A stretch of 64,000 bases of DNA from Denitrobaculum tricleocarpae (GTDB lineage: Bacteria > Pseudomonadota > Alphaproteobacteria > Kiloniellales > Kiloniellaceae), in NCBI RefSeq assembly GCF_007004665.1, contig NZ_ML660052.1:434001-498000 (forward strand). The letters run 5' to 3'. The translations under genes and the position numbers were made by a program. The notes below the pieces were generated by a model. That model was not told the origin of the DNA and made no database searches. It worked only from the letters and a program-made list of their open reading frames with translations. Positions 27,179 through 34,819 of this stretch are shown piece by piece (positions within the stretch are counted from its first letter, which is position 1; the number at the start of each line of letters is the position of its first letter).

Positions 27179-28072
27179 TTAGCGCGTCGGGACCGGGGTG
27201 TCGCCGGAGTAATCGTAGAAACCGCGGCCTGCCTTCTGGCCGACCCAGCCGGCTTCCACGTACTTCACCAGAAGCGGGCAGGGGCGGTATTTGGTATCCG
27301 CGAGCCCCTCGTAAAGCACCGACATAATGGCGAGGCAGGTATCCAGACCGATAAAATCGGCCAGCTCCAGCGGACCCATCGGGTGGTTTGCCCCGAGACG
27401 CATCGCCGTGTCGATGGCGTCGACGGACCCGACGCCCTCGTAGAGGGTGTACACCGCTTCGTTGATCATCGGCAGCAGCACACGATTGACGATGAAGGCC
27501 GGGAAGTCTTCTGCCGAGGCGGTCGTTTTGCCCAGCGCCTGCGTGAGGGTCCGGATCGTGTCGAAGGTGCTTTCTTCCGTCGCAATGCCGCGAATCAGCT
27601 CCACCAGCTGCATCACGGGCACCGGATTCATGAAGTGCATGCCCATGAACTTTGCCGGGCGGTCGGTGACGGAGGCCAGCCGCGTAATGGAGATTGAAGA
27701 GGTGTTGGAGCAGAGAATGGCGTCGGCCTTCAACGCCGGGCAGAGTTCCTTGAAGATCTCGCGCTTGAGCTCTTCGTTCTCGGTCGCGGCCTCGATGACC
27801 ACGTCGCAGTCCCTGAAGAGGCTGTAACTGGTCCCGGTTTCGATCCGGGCTAAAGCTGACGATACATCATCCGGATTCACCCGGCCTTTTGCGACCTGGC
27901 GCTTCATGTGATGTTCGATGGTCTTCAGCGACTCCGCGAGCGTCTCTTCGCTGATATCCGTCAGCTTGACGTCGTATCCCGCCAGGGAAAAGACCTGGGC
28001 AATACCTGCGCCCATCTGTCCGGCGCCTAAAACGCCGATGGACTTAATGTCCGTTATGTCTGCTTCTGCCAT
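27179..28072 (-). CDS. hbdA: 3-hydroxybutyryl-CoA dehydrogenase
   Basis: Enzyme of 297 residues interconverting (S)-3-hydroxybutyryl-CoA and acetoacetyl-CoA with NAD(P). The Rossmann loop is GAGQMGAGIAQVFSLAGY, SNTSSISITRLA precedes the catalytic GMHFMNPVPVMQLVE with His and Asn, and NHPMGPLELADFIGLD is in the dimerisation domain. It lies downstream of etfB-etfA. The gene serves fatty acid oxidation or acetyl-CoA assimilation and adds to the acyl-CoA theme. Confidence 0.92.
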   Translation of the reverse strand: MAEADITDIKSIGVLGAGQMGAGIAQVFSLAGYDVKLTDISEETLAESLKTIEHHMKRQVAKGRVNPDDVSSALARIETGTSYSLFRDCDVVIEAATENEELKREIFKELCPALKADAILCSNTSSISITRLASVTDRPAKFMGMHFMNPVPVMQLVELIRGIATEESTFDTIRTLTQALGKTTASAEDFPAFIVNRVLLPMINEAVYTLYEGVGSVDAIDTAMRLGANHPMGPLELADFIGLDTCLAIMSVLYEGLADTKYRPCPLLVKYVEAGWVGQKAGRGFYDYSGDTPVPTR

Positions 28073-28130
28073 GAGCGGGTCCGGTTTTTCTATTTCAGTC
28101 GTACGGGGTCCGATGGGGATCGCGTCCAGT

Positions 28131-28221
28131 GCTAACGCCTTGCGTCGCGGGTTTGTACGGGTGTCGGCTCCAGTTCGAAAACCAGGGCTGACACCCGCAA
28201 CTCTAGTCCCGAGGCGTTAGC
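28131..28221. repeat. Nested inverted repeats between etfA and hbdA
   Basis: GCTAACGCCT (28131-28140) is exactly complementary to AGGCGTTAGC (28212-28221). Inside it, CGGGTGTCGGC (28158-28168) pairs with GCTGACACCCG (28187-28197) with one mismatch. The right outer arm contains the etfA stop codon. There is no T-tract for a classic terminator. Confidence 0.7.
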
Positions 28222-29164
28222 CGTCAAGGGCTGCTTCAAGTTCCGGCACAGCCTGGAAGAGGTCGGCAACCAGGCCATAGTCGGCGACCTGGAAGATCGG
28301 TGCCTCTTCGTCCTTGTTAATGGCGACGATGATCTTGGAGTCTTTCATGCCCGCAAGATGCTGGATCGCGCCGGAGATACCGATCGCCAGGTAGAGGTCG
28401 GGCGCGACCACCTTGCCGGTCTGGCCGACCTGGTAATCGTTCGGCACGAAGCCGGCGTCGACTGCGGCGCGCGAGGCACCGATGGCGGCGCCCAGCTTGT
28501 CGGCGACCTTTTCGAGCATGGCGAAGTTGTCGCCGCTTTGCATGCCGCGTCCACCGGAGATAACGATCCCCGCCGTGGTCAGTTCCGGACGCTCGGACTT
28601 GGTCAGCTCCTGGCCCATGAAACGCGACAGGCCCGTGTCACCGGCTCCATCGGTGCTCTCGACGGCAGCCGATCCGCCTTCCGCTGCTGCGGCGTCGAAG
28701 GCCGTGCCACGGATGGTGATCAGTTTGACCGAGTCGGTGGAGCGCACGGTCGCCATGGCGTTACCCGCGTAGATCGGACGGATAAAGGTGTCGGCGGACT
28801 CGATGGCGGAGATGTCGGAGACCTGCTGAACGTCCAGCAGGGCCGCGGCGCGGGGCATCACGTTCTTGCCGAAGCTCGTGGCTGCGGCAATGACGTGGCT
28901 GTAGCCGGATGCCAGCTTCACGATCAAGGGGGCGAGGTTTTCCGCGAGACCATGCGCGTATGCGGCGCCGTCCGCGTGCAGGACCTTGGCGACACCGGCG
29001 ACCTTGGCGGCTTCCTCGGCGACGGCGCCGGAACCTTCGCCGGCGACAAGCAGATGGACGTCACCGCCGGCATGTCCGGCAAGTTCGACAGCCGCCGTCA
29101 CGGCGTTCAGGACGGCAGGCTTCAGAGCGGCGTTATCGTGCTCTGCTACAACCAGAATGCTCAT
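28217..29164 (-). CDS. etfA: Electron transfer flavoprotein subunit alpha
   Basis: Subunit of 315 residues. The FAD-binding C-terminal half has [23 protein letters not shown], and [18 protein letters not shown], the ETF-alpha signature. With EtfB it passes electrons from acyl-CoA dehydrogenases to ETF:ubiquinone oxidoreductase. The ATG overlaps the etfB stop by one base (TGATG), indicating coupled translation. Confidence 0.96.
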   Translation of the reverse strand: MSILVVAEHDNAALKPAVLNAVTAAVELAGHAGGDVHLLVAGEGSGAVAEEAAKVAGVAKVLHADGAAYAHGLAENLAPLIVKLASGYSHVIAAATSFGKNVMPRAAALLDVQQVSDISAIESADTFIRPIYAGNAMATVRSTDSVKLITIRGTAFDAAAAEGGSAAVESTDGAGDTGLSRFMGQELTKSERPELTTAGIVISGGRGMQSGDNFAMLEKVADKLGAAIGASRAAVDAGFVPNDYQVGQTGKVVAPDLYLAIGISGAIQHLAGMKDSKIIVAINKDEEAPIFQVADYGLVADLFQAVPELEAALDG

Positions 29165-29913
29165 CAGATTACCTTCGCTTCGTTCTTGAGTTTCTCCACC
29201 AGCTCAGCGACGCTCGCAACCTTCACACCGGCCTGGCGTGCAGGGGGCTCGCTGACCTTGACCGTCTCGACCCTCGGGGTCACGTCGACGCCCAGATCTT
29301 CCGGCGTGACGGTCTCAAGCGGTTTCTTCTTGGCCTTCATGATGTTCGGCAGCGATGCGTAGCGCGGCTCGTTGAGGCGCAGATCGACGCTGACCACAGC
29401 CGGCATGTTGAGATTGACGTTCTCAAGACCGCCGTCGACCTCACGGGTGACGTTCAGCTTGTCGCCGTCGACAGCCACTTTCGAGGCGAAAGTGGCCTGG
29501 GACCAGCCCAGCAGTGCCGAGACCATCTGGGCGGTCTGGTTGTTGTCGCCGTCGATTGCCTGTTTGCCGAGCAGCAGCAATCCGGGTTCTTCCTTGTCGA
29601 CAACCGCCTTCAAGAGCTTGGCGACGGCCAGTGGTTCCAGTGGAGTGTCGGTCTGGATCAGGATCGCCCGGTCGGCGCCCATGGCCAGGCCGGTGCGCAG
29701 AGTTTCCTGAGACTGAGCGATGCCAGCGGCAACGACGATGACCTCGGACGCGGTTCCGGCCTCTTTCAGGCGAACCGCTTCTTCGACCGCAATTTCGCAA
29801 AATGGATTCATCGCCATTTTGACGTTCGTCAATTCAACACCGCTCTCATCCGCTTTGACGCGGACCTTAACGTTCGCGTCGATAACGCGTTTAATCGGAA
29901 CAAGAACCTTCAT
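29164..29913 (-). CDS. etfB: Electron transfer flavoprotein subunit beta
   Basis: Subunit of 249 residues starting [31 protein letters not shown] and the downstream [11 protein letters not shown] block are typical; this subunit carries AMP and docks on the alpha subunit. The gene is the first of etfB-etfA. The likely dehydrogenase clients nearby include the Mcd-type acyl-CoA dehydrogenase encoded at 31096-32796. Confidence 0.96.
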   Translation of the reverse strand: MKVLVPIKRVIDANVKVRVKADESGVELTNVKMAMNPFCEIAVEEAVRLKEAGTASEVIVVAAGIAQSQETLRTGLAMGADRAILIQTDTPLEPLAVAKLLKAVVDKEEPGLLLLGKQAIDGDNNQTAQMVSALLGWSQATFASKVAVDGDKLNVTREVDGGLENVNLNMPAVVSVDLRLNEPRYASLPNIMKAKKKPLETVTPEDLGVDVTPRVETVKVSEPPARQAGVKVASVAELVEKLKNEAKVI

Positions 29914-30150
29914 TGATCACTCACGGTCGTATGTTGTTGATCCAGTGCCGGGGATTTCACGCTGAATTCCGTGCTCTCCCAAAAGGCTGCTGTGCTTATT
30001 TTTCCAGCATCCCGGCTTTTTGTGCGGCTGCACATTAAGTGTCCCCTCCATGGCTGTCAACGACCGGAAAACATCAGGTCCCGCCTAGATTTTCCAAGCA
30101 TCCACCGGGGCTCTCCGCAGTGCAAATTCGGCCTCTTTTGCGACCTCTTG

Positions 30151-30714
30151 TTATCGATTTGCGCCCGGAACCCAAAGTACGTCGGTTGCGCCGTCGTCAT
30201 TCACGTGCCGGCAAAGCACAAACAACAGATCCGAGAGGCGGTTGATGTAGCGGATTGCCTCCGGATTGACGCTGTCGTTTTCGGCCAGGGCGGTGATTTC
30301 CCGCTCGGCGCGGCGCGAGACCGTGCGCGCCAGATGCAGGTGTGCCGCCGCCGGGGAGCCGCCGGGCAGAATAAAGGATTTCAGGGGCGCCAGATTGGCA
30401 TTGATGCGGTCGATTTCCTGCTCCAGCCGCTCGACCTGAGCTTCGGTGATGCGCAGCGGCGGGCATTCCGGGTTTTCGACCTCCGGCGTCGCCAGGTCAG
30501 CCCCCAGGTCGAAGAGATCGTTCTGGACCCGCGACAGCAGCTGATCGACTTCCCCCTCGGTATGCAGACGCACCATCCCGACCGTCGCGTTGGTCTCATC
30601 GACCGTGCCGTAAGCAGCCACCCGCGGATCATGCTTGTGAACACGGGTGCCGCTGCTCAGCGAGGTCTTACCCTTGTCGCCGCCTTTGGTATAGATACGC
30701 GTCAGTTGAACCAC
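30151..30714 (-). CDS. Cob(I)yrinic acid a,c-diamide adenosyltransferase, PduO type
   Basis: Enzyme of 187 residues making adenosylcobalamin from ATP and cob(I)alamin. The N-terminal ATP loop is YTKGGDKGKTSL, DETNATVGMVR follows, and the C-terminal SDLLFVLCRHVND is the PduO signature with the cobalamin-contact Arg and Asp region. Ethylmalonyl-CoA mutase, encoded 4 kb away, needs this cofactor. The neighbouring HIG1 gene is just upstream on the same strand. Confidence 0.93.
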   Translation of the reverse strand: MVQLTRIYTKGGDKGKTSLSSGTRVHKHDPRVAAYGTVDETNATVGMVRLHTEGEVDQLLSRVQNDLFDLGADLATPEVENPECPPLRITEAQVERLEQEIDRINANLAPLKSFILPGGSPAAAHLHLARTVSRRAEREITALAENDSVNPEAIRYINRLSDLLFVLCRHVNDDGATDVLWVPGANR

Positions 30715-30791
30715 AAAAAGACTCCCGAGTAGGGCTCGCGTTTCAAAGCCAAAGCCCTGTTTTCCTTGCTGATTGCGCTGAACTTACAGCG

Positions 30792-30989
30792 TTACTTCCG
30801 GGTCGCGTAAATGCCGACGGCCAGGATAACGAGTGCAACGGCTTGCAGGATGACCCGCCAACGCATGAATCTATTGGCGTTCTTCTTGTTGTATTCGCCA
30901 CCCCGGGCCATGGAGTAGAGGCCTCCGCCCAAAGCGCCGAGCACCGCAAGCAGCGCGAGCACCATCATGATGTTGAAGAATGTAGACAT
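30792..30989 (-). CDS. HIG1-domain twin transmembrane protein
   Basis: Protein of 65 residues with two helices (about 4-27 and 44-62) joined by a basic loop containing NKKNANRFMRWR, the HIG_1_N pattern. Relatives associate with respiratory complexes, especially cytochrome c oxidase; the bacterial role is less clear. It lies 77 bases upstream of the cobalamin adenosyltransferase gene. Confidence 0.82.
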   Translation of the reverse strand: MSTFFNIMMVLALLAVLGALGGGLYSMARGGEYNKKNANRFMRWRVILQAVALVILAVGIYATRK

Positions 30990-31095
30990 GGCCTAGATAT
31001 ATCCCGTGCCACTGCACTCGACCAGAGTGTCGCGAAAAAATTCAGTCCGGCGGCGTTTCCTGGCCTGTCAGCTGCTCTGGAGCCGGGCGTTGGAA

Positions 31096-32796
31096 CTAGT
31101 TCCGGCCCGCCAGAAGGCCGCGGGCGACCACCTGGGCCTGAATTTCCGCTGCGCCCTCGAAGATGTTGAGGATGCGGGCATCACAAAGCACCCGGCTGAT
31201 CTTGTACTCCTCCGCATAGCCGTTGCCGCCGTGGATCTGCAGCGCATTGTCGGCGTTCGACCAGGCAACACGCGCGCCCAGTAGCTTGGCCATGCCGGCC
31301 TCGATATCGCACCGCCGGTCGGAATCCTTCTCGCGTGCCGAGGCATAGGTCAGCTGCCGGGCGATCATGGTCTCCACGGACATCCAGGCCAGCTTGCCGG
31401 ACACCCGCGGGAATTCGTAGATCGCTTTGCCGAACTGCGCACGGTCCCTGGCGTAGGCCATGCCGAGTTCCAGTGCACACTGGGCAACGCCGACCGCGCG
31501 GGCGGCGGTTTGAATTCGTGCCGACTCAAAAGTTGCCATGAGCTGCTTGAAGCCCTCGCCCTCTGCGCCGCCGAGCAGATTCTCCGCCTTGACCTCGAAG
31601 TCGTCGAACCCGAGCTCGTATTCCTTCATGCCGCGATAGCCCAGGACCTTGATCTCCCCGCCGGTCATACCGGGCGCGGGGAAGGGATTGGCGTCGTCGC
31701 CGCGCGGTTTCTCGGCAATAAACATGGAAAGGCCCTTATAGCCCTTCTCATCCGGATTGGTTCGGGCCAGCAGGGTCATGATGTCACTGCGCGCTGCGTG
31801 GGTAATCCAGGTCTTGTTACCTTTGATGCGGTAAATCTCGCCGTCGCGCACCGCCCGCGTCCGGAGCGAGCCCAGATCCGAGCCCGTGTTGGGCTCGGTA
31901 AAGACCGCCGTGGGCAGGATCTCGCCCGACGCAATCGCGGGCAGCCACTTGTTCTTCTGGTCTTCGGTGCCGCCGAGACGGATCAGTTCCGCGGCGATCT
32001 CCGAGCGGGTGCCGAGCGAACCGAGACCGATGTAGCCGCGCGAGAGCTCTTCGGTCACAACGCACATGGAAAGCTTGCCCAGGCCCAGGCCGCCGAATTC
32101 CTCCGGAACGGTCAGGCCGAAGACGCCGAGTTCCGCGAGCTGGTTCACCACGTCCAGGGGAATGAGTTCGTCCTTCAGGTGCCACTCGTGGGCCTCTTCC
32201 ATATGATCGTCGGCGAACTTGTGAAACTGGTCGCGGATCATATCCAGGGTTTCGTCGCCCAGGGCAGGATTTCCGTAATCGCCGCCGGTACCGCCCTCGC
32301 TCATCATAAGGGCAAGCTGCTGACGGACCGCGGCCGTGTTACCGCCTGAAATCAGGGTGCGCACGCTTGCGGTTTCAAAATCCCGCTCGGCTTGGGGTTC
32401 CAGGCCCATGTCGGCCAGACGCAGAATCTCGACCTGGCTCAGCGCGATGCCGCCGCGGATCTGGCTCAAATACTCACCAAAGGCGGCCTGAAGCATCAGC
32501 GTTTCCAGATCCCTCAGCGCCCCCTCGGCTTCCAGGCGCTCGGCCCAGCTCAGCATTTCGCGTAGAGCTGCGGCATAGGTGCAGAGCCAGGCAAAGCCGT
32601 GGACCGCGAACTGCTCACGCTCCAGCAGGACCGGATCCGGTTTGCCGTTTGGACCCATGACCATGGACGCAACCGATGCGCGGGCCTGTTCCCGAAGGGT
32701 CTCCGCGGCCGTCAAGGCGCTGCCGCAAGTCGTCAGAAGATCCGGAAGAAATACGCTTTCCGTCTGGGGCAATTCCCGTGCGGCGGTCTGGTTCAT
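31096..32796 (-). CDS. mcd: (2S)-methylsuccinyl-CoA dehydrogenase (Mcd-type acyl-CoA dehydrogenase)
   Basis: FAD acyl-CoA dehydrogenase of 566 residues, much longer than the usual 380-400 because of an N-terminal helical domain (about 1-165), which is the mark of Mcd. ELSRGYIGLGSLGTRSEIAAELI, TEPNTGSDLG, KTWITHAARSD and IHGGNGYAEEY are the core dehydrogenase blocks. It oxidises methylsuccinyl-CoA to mesaconyl-CoA and hands electrons to ETF. ATG 32796 with AAGGA 8 bases upstream is preferred to a longer frame. The neighbours ccr and ecm make the assignment firm. Confidence 0.9.
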   Translation of the reverse strand: MNQTAARELPQTESVFLPDLLTTCGSALTAAETLREQARASVASMVMGPNGKPDPVLLEREQFAVHGFAWLCTYAAALREMLSWAERLEAEGALRDLETLMLQAAFGEYLSQIRGGIALSQVEILRLADMGLEPQAERDFETASVRTLISGGNTAAVRQQLALMMSEGGTGGDYGNPALGDETLDMIRDQFHKFADDHMEEAHEWHLKDELIPLDVVNQLAELGVFGLTVPEEFGGLGLGKLSMCVVTEELSRGYIGLGSLGTRSEIAAELIRLGGTEDQKNKWLPAIASGEILPTAVFTEPNTGSDLGSLRTRAVRDGEIYRIKGNKTWITHAARSDIMTLLARTNPDEKGYKGLSMFIAEKPRGDDANPFPAPGMTGGEIKVLGYRGMKEYELGFDDFEVKAENLLGGAEGEGFKQLMATFESARIQTAARAVGVAQCALELGMAYARDRAQFGKAIYEFPRVSGKLAWMSVETMIARQLTYASAREKDSDRRCDIEAGMAKLLGARVAWSNADNALQIHGGNGYAEEYKISRVLCDARILNIFEGAAEIQAQVVARGLLAGRN

Positions 32797-33029
32797 GAGG
32801 TCTGTCCTTTTCCCGCTTCCCGTTTCGGTGCGTCCAATGGGGGCGGCGCGTCCCATGGGGCGGGTGTGAGTTTACGGCTGATGCCGGGTTGTGGAGACAT
32901 AAACTGATAGCTGGTCACTCAAATGACCAGCCCCACAGTCCGGGTGTCTGATTCGGTCCCGGGTGTCTGATTCCGTCGTTTCACGCCGCGCCGCGCAAAG
33001 GAAAACCTCTGCGCGGCGCTGGCGTTTGC

Positions 33030-34313
33030 TCAATCTTCGACGGCGTCTTCCAGGGTCCGCGCACCGGGACGCCTGGCCTGGACCAAGACTGCCATGTTAC
33101 CCGGTTTATGCTGGTTGTTCATCATCTTGGTATGGGCCCGGGGGATATCATGCCAGGAGAAAACCTCCGACATGCAGGGATCGATCCGCCGTTCAATCAT
33201 CAGCTTATTGGACTGGGATGACTGCTTCAGATTGGCGAAGTGGCTGCCCTGAATACGCTTCTGGCGCATCCAGACGAAACGGGCGTCAAAGGTGATGTTG
33301 AAGCCGGTGGTGCCGGCGCAGAATACCACCATGCCGCCGCGCTTGACCACGAAGCAGCTGACCGGGAAGGTCTGCTCGCCCGGATGCTCAAACACGAAGT
33401 CGACATCGTTGCCCTTGCCGGTGATCTCCCAGATCGCCTTACCGAACTTGCGGCATTCCTTCATGTAGGCGGCGTAGGCGGCCTGATCGCCGACTTCCGG
33501 CAGCCGGCCCCAGCAATCGAAATCCTTCCGGTTGATCACACCACGGGCGCCCAGGGACAGTACGAAGTCGCGCTTGCTCTCATCCGAGATAATGCCGATG
33601 GCATTGGCGCCCGCCGCGGCGATCAGCTGGATCGCCATGGAGCCCAGACCACCCGAAGCACCCCAGACCAGGACATTGTGGCCCGGACGCAGAATGTGGG
33701 GGCGATGGCCGAAGAGCATACGGTAAGCCGTTGCCAGGGTCAGGACGTAGCAGCCGCTTTCTTCCCAGGTCAGATGCTTGGGACGGGCCATGACCTGCTG
33801 GGACTGAACCGCACAGAACTGCGCGAAGGAGCCGTCCGGCGTCTCGTAACCCCAGATCCGTTGCGTGGGCGAGTACATGGGATCGCCGCCGTTGCATTCC
33901 TCGTCGTCGCCGTCATCCTGGTTACAGTGGACGACCACCTCATCGCCGACCTTCCAGCGTGTGACCTTGGAACCAACGGCCCAGACGATGCCGGACGCAT
34001 CGGAGCCGGCGATGTGATAATCGGATTTGTGCACGTCAAAGACGGAGATCGGAATGCCGAGGCCGGCCCAGACGCCGTTGTAGTTCACACCGGCCGCCAT
34101 CACCATGATCAGCACTTCGTGGCTGTCGAGTTCGGGAACATCGACGACCTCGACCTGCATGGCTTCTTCCGGGTTACCATGGCGCTCGCGGCGGATCGTC
34201 CAGGCGTACATCTGTTTGGGGACATGACCGAGCGGCGGAATCTCGCCGACCTCGTAGAGATCTTTCATCTCCTGTCCGGGCTTCACTTGCATTACTTCTG
34301 CGCTGTCGGTCAT
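33030..34313 (-). CDS. ccr: Crotonyl-CoA carboxylase/reductase
   Basis: NADPH-dependent medium-chain reductase of 427 residues that reduces and carboxylates crotonyl-CoA to ethylmalonyl-CoA, the key step of the ethylmalonyl-CoA pathway. AGVNYNGVWAGLG, DASGIVWAVGSKV, the Rossmann loop GASGGLGSMAIQL, and EHPGEQTFPVSCFVVKRGG are typical. ATG 34313 has GGGAGA a few bases upstream and gives the usual length. It is divergent from ecm over a 506-base region and lies upstream of mcd on the same strand. Confidence 0.95.
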   Translation of the reverse strand: MTDSAEVMQVKPGQEMKDLYEVGEIPPLGHVPKQMYAWTIRRERHGNPEEAMQVEVVDVPELDSHEVLIMVMAAGVNYNGVWAGLGIPISVFDVHKSDYHIAGSDASGIVWAVGSKVTRWKVGDEVVVHCNQDDGDDEECNGGDPMYSPTQRIWGYETPDGSFAQFCAVQSQQVMARPKHLTWEESGCYVLTLATAYRMLFGHRPHILRPGHNVLVWGASGGLGSMAIQLIAAAGANAIGIISDESKRDFVLSLGARGVINRKDFDCWGRLPEVGDQAAYAAYMKECRKFGKAIWEITGKGNDVDFVFEHPGEQTFPVSCFVVKRGGMVVFCAGTTGFNITFDARFVWMRQKRIQGSHFANLKQSSQSNKLMIERRIDPCMSEVFSWHDIPRAHTKMMNNQHKPGNMAVLVQARRPGARTLEDAVED

Positions 34314-34819
34314 GGCTCTCTCTCCCAAGTGGCTCGGAGGCTCTCTGTCCAAAGTGCTGCGGTGACATCGGTTCCAAACCTGATTTGAACGATCCGTCAG
34401 GGCCTGAAGATCGTCTGCATCGGCCGATGTGTCCCGCAGTGCTATCCGGACCGGAGTGCTCCGGTGTCGTGTTCATCTACCTCATCGTTTGCGATCATGC
34501 GGCACGCCTGATCTTCGGCGGCCCCTGTCATCGCTGTTCTGCACGTCCCGCTCTGGATTTCACGTCTTGCCCGCCTTGCGCTAACATGGCCTGCCGGGAC
34601 GGCGGTTTCGCAGTTCATTTCGGCGGCGCGATACGTGAATGTGGATTTTGCCACGGATTCTCGCCAAAGGCCACCAGATACCCTTGACATTTATCGCCAG
34701 TTTCTGTCTTTTGCAATGCACAAAATATTTTATTTTTACGAATTTAGTATGATTAATGAAATTTTCTGTCGTTAACTATGTTAAAATAGACTGATGATAA
34801 TGCAGCTGGAGTTGAGAGT
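34314..34819. other. ccr-ecm divergent control region
   Basis: 506 bases without a credible gene. The ecm-proximal part (about 34690-34800) is strikingly AT-rich for this genome. It contains a perfect TTGACA at 34684-34689 with no convincing -10 at the right spacing, a near-palindrome TTTTGCAATGCACAAAA at 34709-34725, and TAAAAT at 34782-34787. Regulation of both operons from here is likely but the regulator is unknown. Confidence 0.6.

Noticed and set aside
34772-34784. TTAA-N5-TTAA as a CtrA site before ecm
   Set aside because: The spacing is 5, not 7, and the region is generally AT-rich, so it is probably chance.
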